Source: Reticulascus tulasneorum (lineage: Eukaryota; Ascomycota; Sordariomycetes; Glomerellales; Reticulascaceae). From it: DNA of 64,000 bases. The position numbers and the translations under genes were made by a program. Location: assembly GCA_001557505.1 (NCBI GenBank), contig LSAX01000005.1, positions 2,666,001-2,730,000 on the forward strand. The letters run 5' to 3'. The notes under the pieces are model-generated. The model worked only from the letters and a program-made list of their open reading frames with translations, was not told the origin of the DNA and did not search any database. Within the stretch, counting starts at the first letter, position 1. Each line of letters begins with the position of its first letter. Below are positions 60,405 through 64,000 of the stretch, piece after piece.

Positions 60405-62264
60405 ATGGTTGACCGCCGAGCTCATCCATCGGAGGAGCCTTCGGAGGAGAGGACCGAGCCGTTCTCCCAGTCCGAGATTGACGCTCGGCTGCGGAGCATC
60501 CGGGTTGAGGAACCCGTCGAAGGCACCTATGATGACGCCGTCCCGCTGGACAAGCTCCAGGTCGAGGACCACCACCACAAGCAGGGCATTCGCATCCTCG
60601 TTCGGCCGCTGACCAGAAGCCGCTCCGTCAGCCCCGGCGACGGGAACTGCCAGTGGCTGGCTCTGCGCGCCGAGGTGGCGTCGCAGGAACAGCCCCAACA
60701 TAAAGTCCTGGCCGTGACTCAGACGTCCAAAGATATCAAATTCCAAATCAGGATCCCGCCGGAACGGCTCGACGACGACACTCCCCGTCCGCCGTTGTGG
60801 TGCGAGCTGTACTACCACCCGGCCAGCGACAACCAGATTCTTCTCAATCGCTCGGACGTGCCTATCACTCTGGCCAGGGTCTACGACGACCCCGCCGCTG
60901 GTCCTGGAGCGACCTACGGCATCAATCCTGGAATCACCATGGCCCTCACGCCCGGGTCGTGGCGCATCAGCCTCAAAGAAACCTCCGTTCTTGACTTTAG
61001 AATCCTGGAGAAGCGCCCAGCGACCCTCAAGCAGGCCGTGGTGGAAGACGTGACTTCTACGCCGGATTCTGACATGCTCAACTCGTCGGGCAAGCGTTCG
61101 CTTACCGCCGAGGACAGCGGCCTCCGGGGCGAGAAGAAGGCGCGGACCAAGGATGCCGCGAACGCGAAGGAGGACGGGGTCATCATGTTCCTACGTCAGG
61201 CCGCCGACCCTCTCGTGTTCCCGCTCCCCACGTCGACCAAGGGCAAGGAAGTGGCCATCTCCCACGGTCATGCGCTGCTGGATGTGCAGAAGGACGAGAC
61301 AGTCTTGATCCCGAGCGGCTGCGAGATTGACGAGTACCAAGTGACCAAGCGTGAGCAGATCGCTTCGACCACACTCTCGTCCGTCTTCACCGCCGAGCAC
61401 TCCAACATCCCCAACGGCATCGTGACCGTCAAGGTGCTCAAGACACGATCCGCCAACGCCAATGCGAAGCCGCAGGACAACGAGCGCAACGTCATCCGCC
61501 AGGCCGACATGTGGCTCCGCGAGTACCAGAGTCAGGACGACCTGAAGCACGACTCAATTGTCAAGCTGTACGGCGGTGACGCGCGCTTCTTGTCGTTGTA
61601 CATGGAGCACGTGGATGCGCGGGACCTGTCGACCAAAGGAGTCTGGCGCAACCACCTAAATGATCAGTTCGTCGGCACGCGGTCTGATGCCATCCGAATC
61701 CTGCGCGATATCTCCGGCGCGCTAAACTACATCCACGGGCGGAAGCTGGTCCATAACGACATCAAACCAGCCAACATCCTGTACTCGTCGGAACGTGGTG
61801 CCGTGTTGTGTGACTTTGGCCTGACGACACAGACGAGCAACCCACCTACGACGGGTGGAACGCCGTACTACGTGCCTCCCGAATTCATTGGCCACAAGCT
61901 TCGCGGCCCGCCGTCCGACGTCTGGGCGCTCGGCATCACCATGCTGTATCTACTGCGTAAGATACCGTTCCCGGATGCCCGGGCGCGGCAGACCCACCAG
62001 AAGCCGCTATACTGGATGATCGCGGATCTGAACCGCCCGTCGGCGTCGCATCACCGCGCCGGCGGCAGGGGTTCGGGGATGTCGGCTGTGGACCAGATGA
62101 TGACGTGGCTCAACGAGATCACGGAGGCTAGGGACAAGCTGAATACGCGCGACAGGCTTGAGCGCCTTGTGGCAGATATGTTGATACCTAATCCGAACCA
62201 ACGGATAACCATGGCGAGGGTGCTACAAGAGCTGTTCACGGAGCAGGCGGCGACGAGGCGATGA
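60405..62264 (+). CDS. Serine/threonine protein kinase with long N-terminal region
   Basis: An intronless 619-aa protein. Residues 1-310 have no kinase homology. Part of this (about 60-205, with QILLNRSDVPITL and TPGSWRISL) may be a degenerate FHA-like beta fold; the canonical FHA motifs are missing. A basic segment GEKKARTK near 242-249 could be a nuclear signal. The kinase domain runs from about 311: VTVKVLK lysine K343, catalytic loop LVHNDIKPANIL with D452, DFG at 470-472, and YVPPEF in the activation segment. The HND form of the HRD loop keeps the catalytic Asp. It should be active. Substrate and pathway are not evident from the neighbours. Confidence 0.85.
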   Translation: MVDRRAHPSEEPSEERTEPFSQSEIDARLRSIRVEEPVEGTYDDAVPLDKLQVEDHHHKQGIRILVRPLTRSRSVSPGDGNCQWLALRAEVASQEQPQHKVLAVTQTSKDIKFQIRIPPERLDDDTPRPPLWCELYYHPASDNQILLNRSDVPITLARVYDDPAAGPGATYGINPGITMALTPGSWRISLKETSVLDFRILEKRPATLKQAVVEDVTSTPDSDMLNSSGKRSLTAEDSGLRGEKKARTKDAANAKEDGVIMFLRQAADPLVFPLPTSTKGKEVAISHGHALLDVQKDETVLIPSGCEIDEYQVTKREQIASTTLSSVFTAEHSNIPNGIVTVKVLKTRSANANAKPQDNERNVIRQADMWLREYQSQDDLKHDSIVKLYGGDARFLSLYMEHVDARDLSTKGVWRNHLNDQFVGTRSDAIRILRDISGALNYIHGRKLVHNDIKPANILYSSERGAVLCDFGLTTQTSNPPTTGGTPYYVPPEFIGHKLRGPPSDVWALGITMLYLLRKIPFPDARARQTHQKPLYWMIADLNRPSASHHRAGGRGSGMSAVDQMMTWLNEITEARDKLNTRDRLERLVADMLIPNPNQRITMARVLQELFTEQAATRR

Positions 62265-62619
62265 AGAAGAGGTGGACCACAGTACCTTATCTTACGATTT
62301 TTGCCATGACGGGCGATAACCATATTTTACGAGATATCGTGTAGGCCGAGCGCCGCTATGACAGCTGGCAAGGCACGAGGACACTAGATGAGGGTACGTT
62401 TCATTATTTTCTTTGTCTCTTTCTCATATGTTGCGCAGCACTGACCCACCCCAGGCATATTGGCGCATGGTTAAGTACTAAACGCATTTTTCATTTCATC
62501 TCGACTTATAGAAGGTCATTTGCATCGACCCCAAGAGGGCTGGTATCAACATGTACATTAGAATAAACGCCCCCATCATGCATTTCATGAACCTTTTTTT
62601 ACCCGTGATGCCCGCCATT
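62265..62619. other. Intergenic between convergent kinase and copper-protein genes
   Basis: About 355 bp with both 3' ends. Nothing else was recognised. Confidence 0.4.
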
Positions 62620-63375
62620 CTACAAGCTCATGCCGAAAACGAAGGCAACCGTCAGACCTACAACCGAAGACAGAGCGAACATGCTGACGTGGGTGCCAGG
62701 CGCGGCGCTGGGGGGGTCGCTAGCAGTGGCGTTTACGGTCTGATCCTTTACCTCGACGAGCGTGGTGCCATTGTTTTGGCAGTCAGCAGTCGCGAGGGCG
62801 GTTGCCGAGGCGCTGAATCTGATGTCGGCGCACTGTGACCGTTAGAATCATCCCTCTTTTCTAGTTGTAACCCCTTAGGGCATTTGGGGGGGGGGGGGGC
62901 TCACGTTGTAGAGGGCCGAGCCACTGTCGCCAACCGTCACAACCTGGATGGTAGCCAAGGTGCCCTCTGCTACGGGTGCTGGGAGTGCCAGCTTGGGTAG
63001 GCAGAAGGTTCCCTCGCCGGTCACATTCCACAGCGTGGACGGGATGGTGATGTTGAAAACGGTGGTGTTGGCGCCGAGGCCGAGGTTGACGAAGAGGTAG
63101 GTCCAGTCGTGGTGCAGTTCGAGCTTGAGACTTCCACCGTCAAGGGGCCAGTCGGTGATGTTCCCCTCGCCGTATGGGACACCAGCGCCTGAGTCGTGTC
63201 AGTCTAGCGCGGGGCACTATAGTGGAGCGGGGTGCTTACATGGGCGATCCCATTGCGAGTATCCAGTCACGTTTGTGTCCTGGAGTGTCTCTCCTCGCCA
63301 TTCTGGGTAAGTGACGCCGAAATGCGCGGAGGCGAGCTGGGCTGCTGCCAGGGCGAGGATAGTTCTGACGGCCAT
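62620..63375 (-). CDS. Secreted GPI-type copper-binding protein, BIM1/X325 (LPMO-like) family
   Basis: Three exons, 63240-63375, 62905-63188 and 62620-62832, give 210 aa. The signal peptide (17 aa, ending QLASA) is followed directly by His18, so the mature protein starts HFGVTYPEWRG, as needed for a copper histidine brace. A second His occurs in LELHHDWTY. Cysteines, N-glycosylation sites (NIT, NTT, NVT) and TFCLPKL match the X325 group. The C-terminus is hydrophobic (VGLTVAFVFGMSL) after a Ser/Thr/Pro stretch, which fits a GPI signal. In Cryptococcus, BIM1 helps copper uptake; other members act in cell-wall or copper handling and not in polysaccharide cleavage. Intron 2 contains a run of 14 G (plus strand). 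Confidence 0.88.
62886..62899 (+). repeat. Run of 14 G inside intron 2 of the BIM1-like gene
   Basis: The homopolymer lies a few bases inside the donor end of the intron (C run on the coding strand) and does not touch coding sequence. Confidence 0.8.
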
Positions 63376-64000
63376 TGCGAGTGAGAGGATGTCACTGCAC
63401 GAGACTCTTGCTTTCTGTTTTGATTTATGTGGGCGACAAGGTGTAAGGAAGAAGTTGAAGCTGTATTTTGATGGTATCACGACAAAGTATAGAGAGAGAG
63501 AGAGAGAGAGAGAGGTATGACAAAAGCCAAAGCTGTGAGAGAGCTCCGGCCGTCTTATGTAGTGAATCCTTCATCCCGAGCTGCAGTATTCGCACTCCAG
63601 CCGCCCACGCCGTACATGCACCGGGACAACGAGACGAGTCACAGGCCTAGCCAATTAGCGCCGCCAATTGAGCAAGTTTTCCGCCCAACAGGCTGGGAGG
63701 CCCAGCCAGCCCATGTTTAATCCCTCTGAAAAGGCCTGGCGCGCAGTCTTGGCAAGCAAACGAGCTCGCCATCAGAATGGCGTCGAGCAGTCTCTTTTTC
63801 CAAGCTTATTCTTCAATGGGACAGCTTCGCGGGGTTCCAAAGAATCGTCGGGTGATTGTGTAGCCAATCAAGGGGATCCGCGGCTGGGGGGTGGATGCGG
63901 GGGGTGCAGCGATGGCGGGATGGACCCTGGCTTCGAGGTTTGTTCGCTAGCGCGAATGCAGCCGGGAAACTTGCTCAAATGCTCTCATTGCGCGCATTCC
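63376..64000. promoter_or_regulatory. Promoter region of the BIM1-like gene with an (AG)12 microsatellite
   Basis: The (AG)12 tract at 63491-63514 reads as CT repeats upstream of the gene on its own strand, about 115-140 bp before the ATG; pyrimidine tracts are common near fungal transcription starts. The rest, to the window edge, holds no recognised gene. Confidence 0.5.

Overview
The window is genomic DNA of a filamentous ascomycete (Pezizomycotina, perhaps a Sordariomycete; the class is a guess). The reasons are genes broken by many short introns (mostly about 45-80 nt, with GTRNGT donors, CTAAC/CTRAC-like branch sites and YAG acceptors), a fungal Zn2Cys6 regulator, HeLo, Clr5 and DUF4470 domain proteins, a berberine-bridge-type oxidase and a secreted subtilase. 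Gene structures were built by hand from reading frames, splice signals and family motifs; most close to exact codon multiples, but none was checked against transcripts.

Region 1 (294-10,333) is a compact catabolic cluster: Zn2Cys6 regulator (+), phytanoyl-CoA-dioxygenase-family oxygenase (-), D-2-hydroxyacid dehydrogenase (+), L-rhamnonate-dehydratase-like enolase-superfamily enzyme (-), aldo/keto reductase of the aldose dehydrogenase type (+) and SMP-30/gluconolactonase (+). Reductase, lactonase and dehydratase together make the first three steps of an oxidative, non-phosphorylating aldose pathway (aldose to aldonolactone to aldonate to 2-keto-3-deoxyaldonate). The same CGGANRAAATTWC word occurs once in each of the three promoter regions that serve the five enzyme genes, a candidate regulon site.

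Region 2 (10,585-16,641) holds a divergent pair: a HeLo-domain protein fused to a kinase fold without catalytic residues (the architecture of mammalian MLKL), and a large protein kinase-Sel1-ankyrin protein. This resembles a fungal cell-death or allorecognition module.

Region 3 (17.5-26.5 kb) carries a secreted BBE-like FAD oxidase, a DUF4470 protein and an asparagine-synthetase-type amidotransferase. Region 4 (27.6-33.5 kb) has a Clr5/TPR gene whose 3' end has decayed, then about 4 kb without a recognised gene that contains five copies of a CAAAAGTACAAT-like word. Region 5 (33.5-44.7 kb) has an Srk1/Rck2-like MAPK-activated kinase, an unrecognised Cys-rich protein with an HGGG/Pro-rich segment, a 27-residue metallothionein encoded by three tiny exons, and a secreted subtilisin. 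About 5.3 kb follow without a recognisable gene. Region 6 (50-54.3 kb) holds an SDR and a multi-pass membrane protein gene interrupted by one in-frame TGA. Region 7 (57.3-64 kb) holds a fungal protein of unknown function, a kinase with a long N-terminal region, and a GPI-type, His-brace copper protein of the BIM1/X325 family.
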